A stretch of 64,000 nt of DNA from NCBI GenBank assembly GCA_964410215.1, contig CAYPHA010000016.1, forward strand, positions 8,208 to 72,207. The letters are read 5' to 3'. Origin of the DNA: CAYPHA01 sp964410215 (lineage in GTDB: Bacteria > Calditrichota > Calditrichia > Calditrichales > CAYPHA01). The notes beneath the pieces were generated by a model, which worked only from the letters and a program-made list of their open reading frames with translations, was not told the DNA's origin and searched no databases. Shown one piece after another: positions 9,056 through 18,348 of the stretch; the stretch's first letter is position 1, and each line of letters starts with the position of its first letter. A program made the position numbers and the translations under genes.

Positions 9056-9811
9056 TCAAAAGGTCGTTATGAAACGCAGTCCGAACAGATGCTGCGTTTC
9101 TGTCTGGCGATGTGCGAAGAAACGAATATTCCAGTTTTGCCGGTTTGCCAGGGTACGATTATGCCGGCGGGTCAGGCGCATGGCATTAATACCGCTGACG
9201 AGGTGATTCAGGACGATGGCCGCGTAAAAATAAGTGTCACGGTTGGCAATTTCATTGACACTGATGCGTTTTCCGTCATAAACAAACCGGTTTTCCCTGG
9301 TGTCCCATTTCCAGTAGTAATTTTCGTCCTCTGGATAGATGGCATCTACGAAACGGTCCCGGCGGCGTTGTTCATTGAAGGAATATAAATCATCAAATTT
9401 TCCAATATCAACCCAGAAATCCTGGTCCTTTCCCCGCGGATCCACGCCGGCATGCTGCACCGCATAAGCGTAATAATCATCCTTCAATATATCGGCATAG
9501 GTACGGTTGGCCAGCAGGCTTCCCCACAGGAGCAACTCGGCACCAAGAAAAAAGCGTCCCTGTCCTTTACTTCCCGCATAAAACTCACCACTGCCCGGTA
9601 CGAGCAGACTCATAAAGAAGGCTTTGCCCACCGATTTCTCAGAAGAGGACATATCCAGCAGCGGCACGTTATCAAGGGGGCTATCATGCAAACCGTTGTC
9701 CGGCAGGCCGGTCAAGGAAAATCCGGTCACGGGAAATTCCTGGCCTTTCAGCATCTGAATGTGCAGGAGGCTGACAAGCAGGATTCCGATTATCAGAGAA
9801 TATACTTTCAT
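9056..9811 (-). CDS. DUF5683-like envelope protein, paralog A
   Basis: 251 residues with an N-terminal signal (MKVYSLIIGILLVSLLHIQ). The centre holds SLLVPGSGEFYAG followed by a hydrophobic segment, the signature of the DUF5683/P-loop-less small membrane family common in FCB bacteria, where a PGxGxxY motif precedes two membrane helices. The C-terminal segment has LNHLVSGINAMR. It shares these motifs in the same order with the gene immediately upstream, 18 bases away, so the two are divergent tandem paralogs. Function of the family is unknown; context suggests the cell envelope. Confidence 0.7.
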   Translation of the reverse strand: MKVYSLIIGILLVSLLHIQMLKGQEFPVTGFSLTGLPDNGLHDSPLDNVPLLDMSSSEKSVGKAFFMSLLVPGSGEFYAGSKGQGRFFLGAELLLWGSLLANRTYADILKDDYYAYAVQHAGVDPRGKDQDFWVDIGKFDDLYSFNEQRRRDRFVDAIYPEDENYYWKWDTRENRFVYDGKRISVNEIANRDTYFYAAIVLNHLVSGINAMRLTRRHNRTLANRQNWNIRFFAHRQTETQHLFGLRFITTF

Positions 9812-9829
9812 CTTTCATTCCTGTTTCTA

Positions 9830-10744
9830 TTACCAGCTCAGATGGACGCCGTACGTGCGAATGGTTTCTCCGGCATAACGGCTAGCTGAGACATTGAAGG
9901 AATAATTCAGTTTTTTATTATATCTTTTGACAGTAAATGCGGCATCGAAGGCACTGACCAGATGGTTCAGCAGGACAATACTCGTCATAGTCGTGGCCGT
10001 CTGGTAAAAATCATTGCTGCGATTACGCATTTTCCGGTACTCCGCAATAGTCGGCGTCAGCGAATAGGGATAAGGCTGTGTTTCATAATATGCGGGAAAC
10101 GGAATGTCGTCCCATCCGGAACCAAACTGGTGCAGATATTTATAAATCATCTCGTAATACTGTTGCGTTTTCGTTTCCGGCAGGGAGTGGGTGAACCCGG
10201 GCAGTCCGGCATTACGTTCGATATCCCGCAGACGGGCGATGGTCGTTTCATTGTAATCAGCATCAGCGATCTGGTCATTACCTTCCGTTGTCAGGGGATC
10301 GTGATCCCATAACGCGTTATCTTCCGCGATACGGTACACACGAGACCAGTAACGTTTTTCACTCCAGTGCGTATCACCATAATTTTTCATCCGGCGGTCC
10401 TCATCGTCGCCCTTGTTTTCATAAACAAAATAGCCGGTCAGTGCGGCAATTTCGACCGTTACGAACAAAACACTTTTCCAGTACGATTCCGCGTAGAATT
10501 CGCCGGCACCGGGAACAACCGCCGAAAGGAAAGCCGCTTTCCAGCCGGATTTCGGTTGCGTCAAAGATTCCGGGTCACCGCCGCTCTCTTCATTCGCGGC
10601 ATGCAGCATACCGAATTTTGCCTCATTATACGACAAAGGCGTATCGAAAAGGGTATTGTTAAAATGATGCGCAGCGGGTTCTTCGGCAAACGAGAATCCT
10701 GCAAACATAAAAATAATTGCCATCAGCTTCGATGTTCCACGCAT
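9830..10744 (-). CDS. DUF5683-like envelope protein, paralog B
   Basis: 304 residues, signal peptide MRGTSKLMAIIFMFAGFSFA. It shares with its downstream neighbour a VVPGAGEFYAES motif plus hydrophobic stretch and a C-terminal LLNHLVSAFDAAF segment, but contains a longer central insertion rich in charged and aromatic residues. Start supported by AAAGAGG upstream of ATG. It lies 19 bases after the peptidase-MA/PD40 barrel gene, so the four genes 16849-9056 look like one functional unit. Function unknown. Confidence 0.7.
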   Translation of the reverse strand: MRGTSKLMAIIFMFAGFSFAEEPAAHHFNNTLFDTPLSYNEAKFGMLHAANEESGGDPESLTQPKSGWKAAFLSAVVPGAGEFYAESYWKSVLFVTVEIAALTGYFVYENKGDDEDRRMKNYGDTHWSEKRYWSRVYRIAEDNALWDHDPLTTEGNDQIADADYNETTIARLRDIERNAGLPGFTHSLPETKTQQYYEMIYKYLHQFGSGWDDIPFPAYYETQPYPYSLTPTIAEYRKMRNRSNDFYQTATTMTSIVLLNHLVSAFDAAFTVKRYNKKLNYSFNVSASRYAGETIRTYGVHLSW

Positions 10745-10763
10745 TTTGCGTCCTCTTTCTTAG

Positions 10764-13700
10764 TTATCTGAATACCCGCATCGGGTTCAATTTGGAAAAT
10801 CCCTTCAACCGTTCCCGGAAATCGTATTCAAAAAGGGCTCCGAAATAAAAACGCCATTCTTTGGTGTACAGCACGTCTTCATTGGTAACCTCATCCAGTG
10901 GATAAGCCGCCTCGGCAAACAGGCGTGTCGGAAACAGGTGATAAGAAAATGTTTCCAGACGCAGTTGCACCCCGACATCCCGCTGGAACGATTTCCAGGG
11001 AATACTCCCGCCGTCCCAGGCATGGCCGTAATCATAAAACATGCCGAAATAAAGCTTATCAAAATAGATATGACCCAGACGCCGGTCGATGTTCCTCATG
11101 AGCGGAAAGCGGTAACTGAACGTCGTAATCAGTTTCTGCCTGCCTTCGATACTGTAAAATGAATAGCCCTTCATTCCGATCAGCCCACCGGCAAAGAAAT
11201 TAAAAAAATCATCAACCTTACGATCAATATATCCTCCCAGAACGCGGATGCCCATACCATGGGAAGGCAGCAGGGGATTTTTAAAATACATTTCACCGTC
11301 CAGCTCAAAGCGGTTGTATTCAAATCGATCGTAGACTTCGAGACCGATGGTGCGGTCGGTGGCAAATTCGGTCAGGAACTGATTGTTCTCGTAGGCATGT
11401 TTGAAATTCAGGTAAAACCCGCCCCTGGGATTTATGGAACTGTTCCGGTCCCCTTTCACCGCGTCAGCGATAATACTCCATTGCACCGCCTGGCCCTTCA
11501 GATAGGTGTAGCGTGTGGTCGGGAGTACCCAATATTCCTTCCGGAACGGATCGAAGGAAGGAGAAAGATCCAGTTTTGCGCTGTAACGACTTAAGATATA
11601 TTCGAGTTTCCAGCTCCAGATGGGCGGTAATTTGGACCGGATCCCGATGCGTGCTTCGGTCAGGTTAAAACTAACCTCGCGTTCAAAATCCAGATTGTAA
11701 TTTCCCCGGGAGATACTCAGCGTATCCGGTACATGGGCTGAAATGTTATAGATTTCGGCAAAAACGATGGGCCAGATCTCCCTGTACTCCAGATTGGCAT
11801 ACAGATCATAATCAAAATCCGAGTTGACGGCCGCTCCAGCAAACAGGTTGATACGGTCCAGCACATCGGCGGAATACATGTAAAAACCGGGTTTTACCGT
11901 TCCATAATCCACCAGAATCCGCGGCAATATATGGATACCGTTAAAGGAGCGTTTGTAGGGCGCCGGTTGATAATCCGGGAGGATCGTGTCGTTAAAATTC
12001 TTATCGGGTATGGACGCGATGTAACCGGGATTATACAACGCCGTTGCCTGGTTCAGCGGTTCCGGGCTGTCCAGTTTATGGATTTTATAACCGAGGCTGT
12101 CGTAGAACGCATATACAAGTTTACCTTCGGCGGTCACATCGGGCATGAAAGCGCCCCCGGTCACATTGGTCAGTAATTCTGTTTCGCCCGTTTCCATATG
12201 ATAACGATAAATATTATAGATGCCGGTGGTGCTGCCGGCATAATAGAGCCACGGGGATCCGGGTCTGAAAGCAGGATAACGCAGTTCCTCTTCCGCTTCG
12301 AGCAACAGCTCAAAACGTTCGCTCTCCATGTCATAAGCACCGATATTACGTCCATATTCCACGGCTGTATCGAATACGATCTTCCGGTCATCATTGGACC
12401 AGCGCGGGTGGAAGATCTGACGGCTGATATCGAAGGCCAGTAACTGCTCCATGTCACCTGCCTGGTAAGTAACGGTACGGTAGTCAGTATCGTTTGCTGC
12501 CGTATCTTTGAATCTGCCCGTTTCCTTTTCCACGTAAACGATTTTTTCCGGATTATCCGCTTCCGGATCTTCCGGCAGATGGTAGAGATTTAGCTGAAAC
12601 AGCCCGTTGTTTTCCGTAACGAAAACCAGTTTTGACCCATCACTGCTGAAATCGGGATTACGTCCGCGTAATGCCCGGGTCAAACGGAATTCTTTTTCTT
12701 CATCAACATTGTAAAGGTAAAGATCTGTAAACGCCGACCCGCGGCTGTTGTAGTCATGACGGGCATAGGCGATATACCTGCCGTCCGGTGACCAGCTGAG
12801 TGAAGAAGAAATACGCGGCACGTGTTTTTTAGATGTTTTTGTTTCCGTGTCATAGATATACAGGGCATTCTGACTGAAATAATCTTTTCCCTTGTTCGAT
12901 ATCCAGGCAATTTTTTTCCCATCCGGTGACCAGACGGGATACAGGTTACTGAACCCCTCCCGTTCGACAGGGGTACCGGTAACCGGGTTCTCCCGAATCG
13001 TTTCCAGCCGGTTGTCATATACGATTTTCAGGGAATCCAGCCAGTCGGCGTACAGTTCATGTCCTTCATAGCCGGTGGCTTTTCTGACAACGGAATTAAA
13101 GGTATAGGATTTCCAGTCAGAAGAAATCGTGCATATTTCCGCAAGGATATCTTCACCGAACCGGTCGGTCAGGTAGTTGACAAATGAGAATCCCAGGTTA
13201 TAACCGGATTCATTACCATGACTGTTCTTGCCGAACACGCCCATTTCGTTGTATGTGAGAAGTCTATCGTAAATAATCTGGTCACGCAGGATCATTTCGC
13301 GGTGTGGATCGCGGTAATCATACCGGCTGCTGTCCGCCTGGTGCTGGGCCGTCCCTTCAGCAAACCAGACCGGCAGATTGATACTGCTGATCGGGTATGA
13401 TATCAGCGTATTGGGGAAACCACGAACGACGTCTTTGCGCCGTTCTTTCTCATAGCCGAACAACTGAAAGAATCCGTAGGGGAAGGTGGTATTGGTTTTG
13501 ATCATCTTCTGTATGGAGATCATATGCGCGTACTCGTGTGTAACCACATCGCGCAGCCAGTTGCGTGTTCCGCGCATGACATAATCCAGATTGGAGGCAA
13601 AAATTTCGATCTTGTTATCAAAGAAGAAGGCGCCGCCGTTCGAGTAGTCATCCGTATCTTTGATAACGAAATGTATTCGGTTTTTCGGTTCAAAGTTATA

Positions 13701-13916
13701 AAGACCGGTCAGATGGGGGTGTATATCCTCGGCGATTTTGCCGACCAGTAGCGCTGTGCGCTCTGTACCTTCGTGATAATGGACCGTAAAATGTTCCGTA
13801 TCATACGAATACCAGTTCAGTTCGGCATGATTGTAATCCCAGAAATCCTGGGCGCTCAGCGGGAATAAAAGGACCGCCAGCAGCACAACAATCCGTGTCA
13901 TATTTATTCTTATCAT
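10764..13916 (-). CDS. Peptidase-MA / PD40 propeller / beta-barrel outer-membrane protein
   Basis: A 1050-residue three-part protein. After a signal peptide, residues 30-300 look like a gluzincin metalloprotease: zinc motif HEYAH at 127-131 and the third ligand in WFAEGTAQ at Glu187. Residues of about 320-700 hold TolB-type PD40 repeats (for example VWSPDGKKIAWIS, SWSPDGRYIAYAR, DFSSDGSKLVF), predicting a beta-propeller. The final 350 residues are rich in alternating aromatic strands resembling a surface-antigen/BamA-like barrel (GGLIGMKGYSFYSIEGRQ). The likely picture is a barrel-anchored surface or periplasmic metalloprotease; substrate unknown. ATG overlaps the previous stop by one base; Met6 is an alternative start. 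Confidence 0.8.
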   Translation of the reverse strand: MIRINMTRIVVLLAVLLFPLSAQDFWDYNHAELNWYSYDTEHFTVHYHEGTERTALLVGKIAEDIHPHLTGLYNFEPKNRIHFVIKDTDDYSNGGAFFFDNKIEIFASNLDYVMRGTRNWLRDVVTHEYAHMISIQKMIKTNTTFPYGFFQLFGYEKERRKDVVRGFPNTLISYPISSINLPVWFAEGTAQHQADSSRYDYRDPHREMILRDQIIYDRLLTYNEMGVFGKNSHGNESGYNLGFSFVNYLTDRFGEDILAEICTISSDWKSYTFNSVVRKATGYEGHELYADWLDSLKIVYDNRLETIRENPVTGTPVEREGFSNLYPVWSPDGKKIAWISNKGKDYFSQNALYIYDTETKTSKKHVPRISSSLSWSPDGRYIAYARHDYNSRGSAFTDLYLYNVDEEKEFRLTRALRGRNPDFSSDGSKLVFVTENNGLFQLNLYHLPEDPEADNPEKIVYVEKETGRFKDTAANDTDYRTVTYQAGDMEQLLAFDISRQIFHPRWSNDDRKIVFDTAVEYGRNIGAYDMESERFELLLEAEEELRYPAFRPGSPWLYYAGSTTGIYNIYRYHMETGETELLTNVTGGAFMPDVTAEGKLVYAFYDSLGYKIHKLDSPEPLNQATALYNPGYIASIPDKNFNDTILPDYQPAPYKRSFNGIHILPRILVDYGTVKPGFYMYSADVLDRINLFAGAAVNSDFDYDLYANLEYREIWPIVFAEIYNISAHVPDTLSISRGNYNLDFEREVSFNLTEARIGIRSKLPPIWSWKLEYILSRYSAKLDLSPSFDPFRKEYWVLPTTRYTYLKGQAVQWSIIADAVKGDRNSSINPRGGFYLNFKHAYENNQFLTEFATDRTIGLEVYDRFEYNRFELDGEMYFKNPLLPSHGMGIRVLGGYIDRKVDDFFNFFAGGLIGMKGYSFYSIEGRQKLITTFSYRFPLMRNIDRRLGHIYFDKLYFGMFYDYGHAWDGGSIPWKSFQRDVGVQLRLETFSYHLFPTRLFAEAAYPLDEVTNEDVLYTKEWRFYFGALFEYDFRERLKGFSKLNPMRVFR

Positions 13917-16849
13917 TAATGAACTACCATAATTTTAATAATTTTAGATTCCGTTTTGCCGCTGCTTTTCGCTTCAATATGACAGAGATAAACGCCGGAA
14001 GCGATATCGGCAACATTCCAGTCGATTTCATTATCCACACCACCCTGTCCCGGACCGTTGAACGTATCGACCGTAATGCCGGCCGTATCAAAAATGCGCA
14101 GGGTAACATCGGCGGCATCGTTGAGGAAATAGCGGATGGTCGTATAATCACCCTCATTCGGATTCGGATAATTATAAGCCCGTGAAGCCGGCAACAGCCC
14201 CTCACCCAGATCAGCCGGCGGGGTCTCACGCAGCAGCACCGGATTGTTTTGTGCATTGAAATCCGACTGGGCCCAAACAGCCCGGGTTTCATCGTATGCA
14301 CCTGGGAGCTGCCAGGCAGCAATTTTACCGGATGTCAGCACGGCAACCAGCTCCGTATTGGCATCATCATCGAGATTCAGGAAAACAGGTGTCCCCGCGA
14401 ATGGTACTCCGGCATTGAGCGGAAATCCAGGCAGCGGTTTTCCCGTCGCGGAAAACGCAAACACCGATCCCAGGTTACTGAATGACAGGATGTCCGTCAT
14501 ACCGTCGCCATCGATATCGCCCAGAAGCGGTCCGCCGGTAAGCGTTTCCCCTTCCGCCATTTCAGGCGAAACCGGGAATTCCGTTACCGGATTCCCTGCC
14601 ACATTAAGCGCTGAAACGGTTTTCGATGTACTGAAATAGATATTGATATGACCGTTTCCTGCTATATCACCAAGCGCAAACGGCCCGCTCAATGCCGCGT
14701 CTGTATCAAATGCGGCAGGCTCCGGCCCCTCAATCCGGAATCCTGGGACATTATTCATCTCCGTATAGTGAACTGAAGTAAATCGGTCATTAAAAACGTC
14801 GCTGAATCCCGCTGAATATAGGGCTCCGTCTGCATAAAGGGGCTGTCCGTTATAAACGATCATATCCGAAAGCGAATCAAATGCCGGATCTGTTTTTTCC
14901 ATATCCCCATCCAGTGAGATGACAACAATGACGCCTTCGGTATCGATCGCATAGATATGAGCGGCATCGAATATAACAGGGCTGGTCAGGGGATCGTCCA
15001 TACCTACGGCCGTTATATAGGGTAAAAGCACCTGCTGCGTCATGGAAGCCGTCAGGTCAAAGATATGGACGCTGTCACCGGCAGCAATCAGCAGGTCATT
15101 GGTACCGTCTCCCGATCGGCCGGCCAGGGCCAGAGAAGGTTTGCTTTCCCCGACTGCAATACGACCCAGATGAATGGTATCATCGTCAAGTAATCCTTTA
15201 CCGCCGGCGCCCATGGCGTAGATATCACCCTGACCGGTGATACTGAATACAAAGGGATACGGGCGGTCTGTGACCTTGCCGAAAACGCTAAAGGCCGTTT
15301 GAACGGCCGGTTCGTTAAGAACCAGCGGGAAACCGTCCTCGTTGAACCCCCTTTTAAAGTCAAAGGTCATAACCGGGTTTTTATTGGAGCTGAAATTTTC
15401 AATCGTAACATGCGAAACGGCATTATTCAGATTGGAACGCGTATTGGGCGAGGTAAATGTGGAAAAAGCATTCTGGTAGAGTGGACGAAATTCTTCGTCA
15501 TTACCGCTATCAAACCAGAAATCCAGCCAGGTACCCAGTTCCGACTGAAAACCGGCCTGGGTAATATTATATAATTCGCCGATATCCTGGGAGCCATCGG
15601 CTTCCTCGATATCCACGCCCCGGTTTTCCGGATCATCATTTATCCGGTTCGTAGCCAGGTTTTCTGCAATAATACGTTCATCCACATGCCAGATCAGGAT
15701 GCCCGCGCCGGGCAAACCGAGGTCATAATCATCAACGGAAAGAAGCACCCCACTGGAATCGGACACTTCAATCCGATCGGGGAAATAGGTAGACAACACT
15801 TCCAGATAGGAGGGTTCATCCTCACTGTCCATAAAAAGTTCAAAAAAGAAGCTATCCACGTTGGTAGTATACGTTCCCCGGTTTTCAAGAAGATAGTATT
15901 CCGATTCATTAATGGGAATTTTAACGATATCCGCAACCGACGCAGCCGCTTCGGATCCGAAACGCGCCACTTCAAGGCCATTTTGCGGTTCCGTTACCAC
16001 CAGAGGCGTGCTCCAGCCCAGGTATTCCCTCGAGAACGCACCGGGGGGAGAAGGTACCAGGCCGTTCAGGTTAAGCAATCCGACATCCATCAGGCCAAAC
16101 CGCCCCACACCCGAACGTTGCGTGGAAGGGCTGAAAAGATCGAGCAGGCCCAGGTAACTGCCGATATTGGATACCAGTATCCCGGTCATGGCAATCTGAA
16201 AGCCTTCCTGGTTCTCTGTTTCCGGCATGATAATACCGAAATTTACGGATGTATCGCCTTCATCCACAGGAAAACCTGTAAACGCCGTTCCGAGGGCATC
16301 CTTAAAGAATCCTTCCGTCAGGTAGAGCGAAGAAATATCCTGTGGTGTTTCATCGAATCCGACATCGATATCCTTACCGACACCGGCATGAAACACGACA
16401 ACCAGATCATAATCACGAAAACGTATGGCAGGATCCGCGTCAGCGAGTTGGATGGCATCCCTGAAAAGGCGTGCCAGGCCGTTATTGATTTCTTCATCGG
16501 TGGTATTCGGATTATATTGATTCATTTTCAGCGGCAGGGTATAGGCACCGTTCAGGGAAGTCGGGAACACATCGCCCTCGATCCGGATTCGGCCGTCCGA
16601 AACGGTACGAAAATAATTGGCGGCAGCGATAATCTGATCATTGAAATAGGTTCTGTTATGTGGCGCCGGGTCAATGGCATACGGATCGGTAGTTACGGTA
16701 TCGATCATAAATTTTCCATTCCCGGTAGTCAGATCACTTTGATCTTCCTGGAAGTCCACACGCAGGGCACAGATACGAATCGTCGTTTGCGCCGGGAGAA
16801 CTGCTGCCTGAATCAGGAAGAATGCTATCAACACGAGTACACTACGCAT
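13916..16849 (-). CDS. M6-like secreted protein without zinc motif, T9SS sorting domain
   Basis: 977 residues with a signal peptide. Residues 20-330 follow the M6 (immune inhibitor A-like) fold, but where M6 peptidases have HEFGH before LGLPDLY, this protein reads SNIGS (227-231) before YLGLLDLF. The following GVGRFGLMD and the REYLGWSTP segment still match. It is therefore predicted to be proteolytically inactive. Residues of about 500-870 contain FG-GAP-like blades (GDIDGDGMTDIL), and the last 85 carry a T9SS type A sorting domain (NYPNP, IRIFDTAG-like strands, final KIIKIMVV). It begins the operon that continues into rsmB and ffh. A short palindrome (16887-16899) lies upstream. Confidence 0.8.
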   Translation of the reverse strand: MRSVLVLIAFFLIQAAVLPAQTTIRICALRVDFQEDQSDLTTGNGKFMIDTVTTDPYAIDPAPHNRTYFNDQIIAAANYFRTVSDGRIRIEGDVFPTSLNGAYTLPLKMNQYNPNTTDEEINNGLARLFRDAIQLADADPAIRFRDYDLVVVFHAGVGKDIDVGFDETPQDISSLYLTEGFFKDALGTAFTGFPVDEGDTSVNFGIIMPETENQEGFQIAMTGILVSNIGSYLGLLDLFSPSTQRSGVGRFGLMDVGLLNLNGLVPSPPGAFSREYLGWSTPLVVTEPQNGLEVARFGSEAAASVADIVKIPINESEYYLLENRGTYTTNVDSFFFELFMDSEDEPSYLEVLSTYFPDRIEVSDSSGVLLSVDDYDLGLPGAGILIWHVDERIIAENLATNRINDDPENRGVDIEEADGSQDIGELYNITQAGFQSELGTWLDFWFDSGNDEEFRPLYQNAFSTFTSPNTRSNLNNAVSHVTIENFSSNKNPVMTFDFKRGFNEDGFPLVLNEPAVQTAFSVFGKVTDRPYPFVFSITGQGDIYAMGAGGKGLLDDDTIHLGRIAVGESKPSLALAGRSGDGTNDLLIAAGDSVHIFDLTASMTQQVLLPYITAVGMDDPLTSPVIFDAAHIYAIDTEGVIVVISLDGDMEKTDPAFDSLSDMIVYNGQPLYADGALYSAGFSDVFNDRFTSVHYTEMNNVPGFRIEGPEPAAFDTDAALSGPFALGDIAGNGHINIYFSTSKTVSALNVAGNPVTEFPVSPEMAEGETLTGGPLLGDIDGDGMTDILSFSNLGSVFAFSATGKPLPGFPLNAGVPFAGTPVFLNLDDDANTELVAVLTSGKIAAWQLPGAYDETRAVWAQSDFNAQNNPVLLRETPPADLGEGLLPASRAYNYPNPNEGDYTTIRYFLNDAADVTLRIFDTAGITVDTFNGPGQGGVDNEIDWNVADIASGVYLCHIEAKSSGKTESKIIKIMVVH

Positions 16850-16946
16850 TATGCAATCCCAAATTAAATAGATCGTTACAAAAACGGGTTATCATAACCG
16901 TCCATGTTTCGGGTGAGTTAAAAACCATGCTTTTCAATATAAACGT

Positions 16947-16971
16947 AAAAGGGAAGCCTGCACGGCTTCCC
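16947..16971 (-). terminator. Intrinsic terminator after porV-like gene
   Basis: An 8-bp perfect stem (GGGAAGCC / GGCTTCCC, 16951-16971) with a 5-base loop is followed on the minus strand by TTTTACGTTTATATT. It begins seven bases beyond the stop of the PorV-like gene, separating it from the M6-like operon. Confidence 0.8.
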
Positions 16972-16977
16972 TTCCGG

Positions 16978-18072
16978 TTAAAACTTGACGGACAATGAAA
17001 ACCGCATGGTATCAGAAAGAGGATGGTCTTCGGCGGCAGAAATATAGCCAAAATCGAAACCAAAGATACTGTACAGCAAGCCACCGCCGAATGTCATGAA
17101 TTTACGGGCGCCAAATTTAGGATCTTCATAGAAATAACCGGCCCTCAGCGCAATCAGGTTTCCATACCAGTATTCAGCGCCGATGGAATGGGTAAATCGT
17201 TTCAGGCGCTCATTTAAATCACCTTTGACCCAACTGGAATAGAAAACGGCTTCAAACACATTATCGGATCCCTTTTCATCGCGGTAAACGAGGAGACGGT
17301 TGACATCGTATATCAGCGTGATACGGTTGAATTCATCATCGAGTACTTTATAAGCCAGGCCAAGGCGCAGGTTTGTCGGAAGCGGATCGGCCTGTTTTTT
17401 ATCGATATACGTAATTTTCGGTCCAAAATTAGAAAGGTTCGCACCCAGATTCAGGCGGTTATCCAGGAATCCATAACCCGGTGTCCAGAGAACGCCGAGA
17501 TCCACGGCGAAGGCGGTCGCCTGTCCGTCACCGGTTTCTGAACCGACCACGACATCTTTCGGAGACAGGTTACTCTGGATGATTTTAGCGTTGACTCCGA
17601 TACCGAGGTTGGGTTTCAGACGGGTGGCATAGGCCAGTGAAAAGGCCCATTCATTGGAATCAAAGGTGCCCAGTTCATCGCCTGTATCACTGGTCCACAC
17701 ATTTTCACCCAGATTGAGAAAGGTGATACTGGTGGCAAGCATACCGATATCTTCAATATAATAGCGTGCGGCCAGGTAATCATAAAACAGGTCATCAAAA
17801 TTAAACTGAGGTAACCACTTGGAATGCATGAATGTTACTTCACCCCTGTAATCCAGTTCCGGATCATCATACTGGAATGCCAGTCCGCCGGGATTCCAGA
17901 AAACTGCTGTGGCGTCATTCGCAAGCGCAACACCGGCTTCACCCATACCGCCCGGACGCGCTCCCGGTGAAATCAGCAGGAAGGGTACGGCCGCTTCGCC
18001 CTGGGCAAAGGCATCACTTACAAAACCAAATCCGGCGAAGGTCAGTAAAATAAAAATGATCGTTTTCTTCAT
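16978..18072 (-). CDS. PorV/PorQ-family outer-membrane protein (copy 1, orphan)
   Basis: 364 residues. ATG 18072 is chosen because GGAGG lies seven bases upstream and a clear signal peptide follows (MKKTIIFILLTFAGFGF...DAFAQ). The mature start contains the PorV/UPF0164 signature PGARPGGMGEAGVALANDATAVFWNPGGLA, and the rest alternates aromatic strands as expected for a FadL-like barrel. PorV shuttles T9SS cargo from the translocon to the PorU sortase; PorQ-like members have other roles, so this copy could serve either. It is monocistronic, with promoter 18271-18299 and terminator 16947-16971, in contrast to the porU-linked copy at 39467. Confidence 0.85.
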   Translation of the reverse strand: MKKTIIFILLTFAGFGFVSDAFAQGEAAVPFLLISPGARPGGMGEAGVALANDATAVFWNPGGLAFQYDDPELDYRGEVTFMHSKWLPQFNFDDLFYDYLAARYYIEDIGMLATSITFLNLGENVWTSDTGDELGTFDSNEWAFSLAYATRLKPNLGIGVNAKIIQSNLSPKDVVVGSETGDGQATAFAVDLGVLWTPGYGFLDNRLNLGANLSNFGPKITYIDKKQADPLPTNLRLGLAYKVLDDEFNRITLIYDVNRLLVYRDEKGSDNVFEAVFYSSWVKGDLNERLKRFTHSIGAEYWYGNLIALRAGYFYEDPKFGARKFMTFGGGLLYSIFGFDFGYISAAEDHPLSDTMRFSLSVKF

Positions 18073-18153
18073 GACAATACCTCCAAAAATAGAAAACCGG
18101 TTAACGGATCGCTTACCTGCACGTTCCACTTAACCGGCATTAATCGTGTCACC

Positions 18154-18238
18154 ATAAGTAGTTTGTTAAAGGTAAAACAATCCTGTAAAAATAAGATAAC
18201 GTTTTATTATCTTTAGAATCCTTTAACAAACTGCTTAT
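18154..18238 (-). repeat. Nested inverted repeat in porV-like leader
   Basis: Two 19-base arms (18154-18172 and 18220-18238) are inverted copies with 18 of 19 positions matching, the exception being compatible with a G-U pair. The 47-base centre holds a second perfect 7-bp inverted repeat (18193-18199 / 18207-18213) followed on the minus strand by ATTTTT. It would fold as a long hairpin in the 5' leader of the PorV-like mRNA. No flanking target-site duplication is evident. It could be a regulatory RNA structure or a degenerate MITE. Confidence 0.7.
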
Positions 18239-18270
18239 AGGCAAACCTTTAAATTTTTTGAACGGACCTG

Positions 18271-18299
18271 AATATAGCATTCGCGACCAATCAAGTCAA
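18271..18299 (-). promoter_or_regulatory. Sigma70-like promoter of porV-like gene
   Basis: Minus-strand TTGACT (18294-18299) and TATATT (18271-18276) are separated by exactly 17 bases. Transcription would begin near 18264, giving a leader of roughly 190 bases that contains the nested inverted repeat and a second 8-bp repeat (18097-18104 / 18130-18137) shortly before the Shine-Dalgarno site. Confidence 0.7.
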
Positions 18300-18348
18300 G
18301 GCCTTTTTTTAACAGCGTGCAAACGAAAAAGTTCCCTGCACGCCTATA

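Noticed and set aside
18073..18264. Known metabolite riboswitch in the porV-like leader
   Set aside because: Strong inverted repeats are present, but no conserved core of a familiar riboswitch class was recognised.
18315..18343. 7-bp hairpin after trm112 as an intrinsic terminator
   Set aside because: The arms pair perfectly, but the minus-strand sequence after it is an A tract, not a T tract, and the loop is 15 bases.
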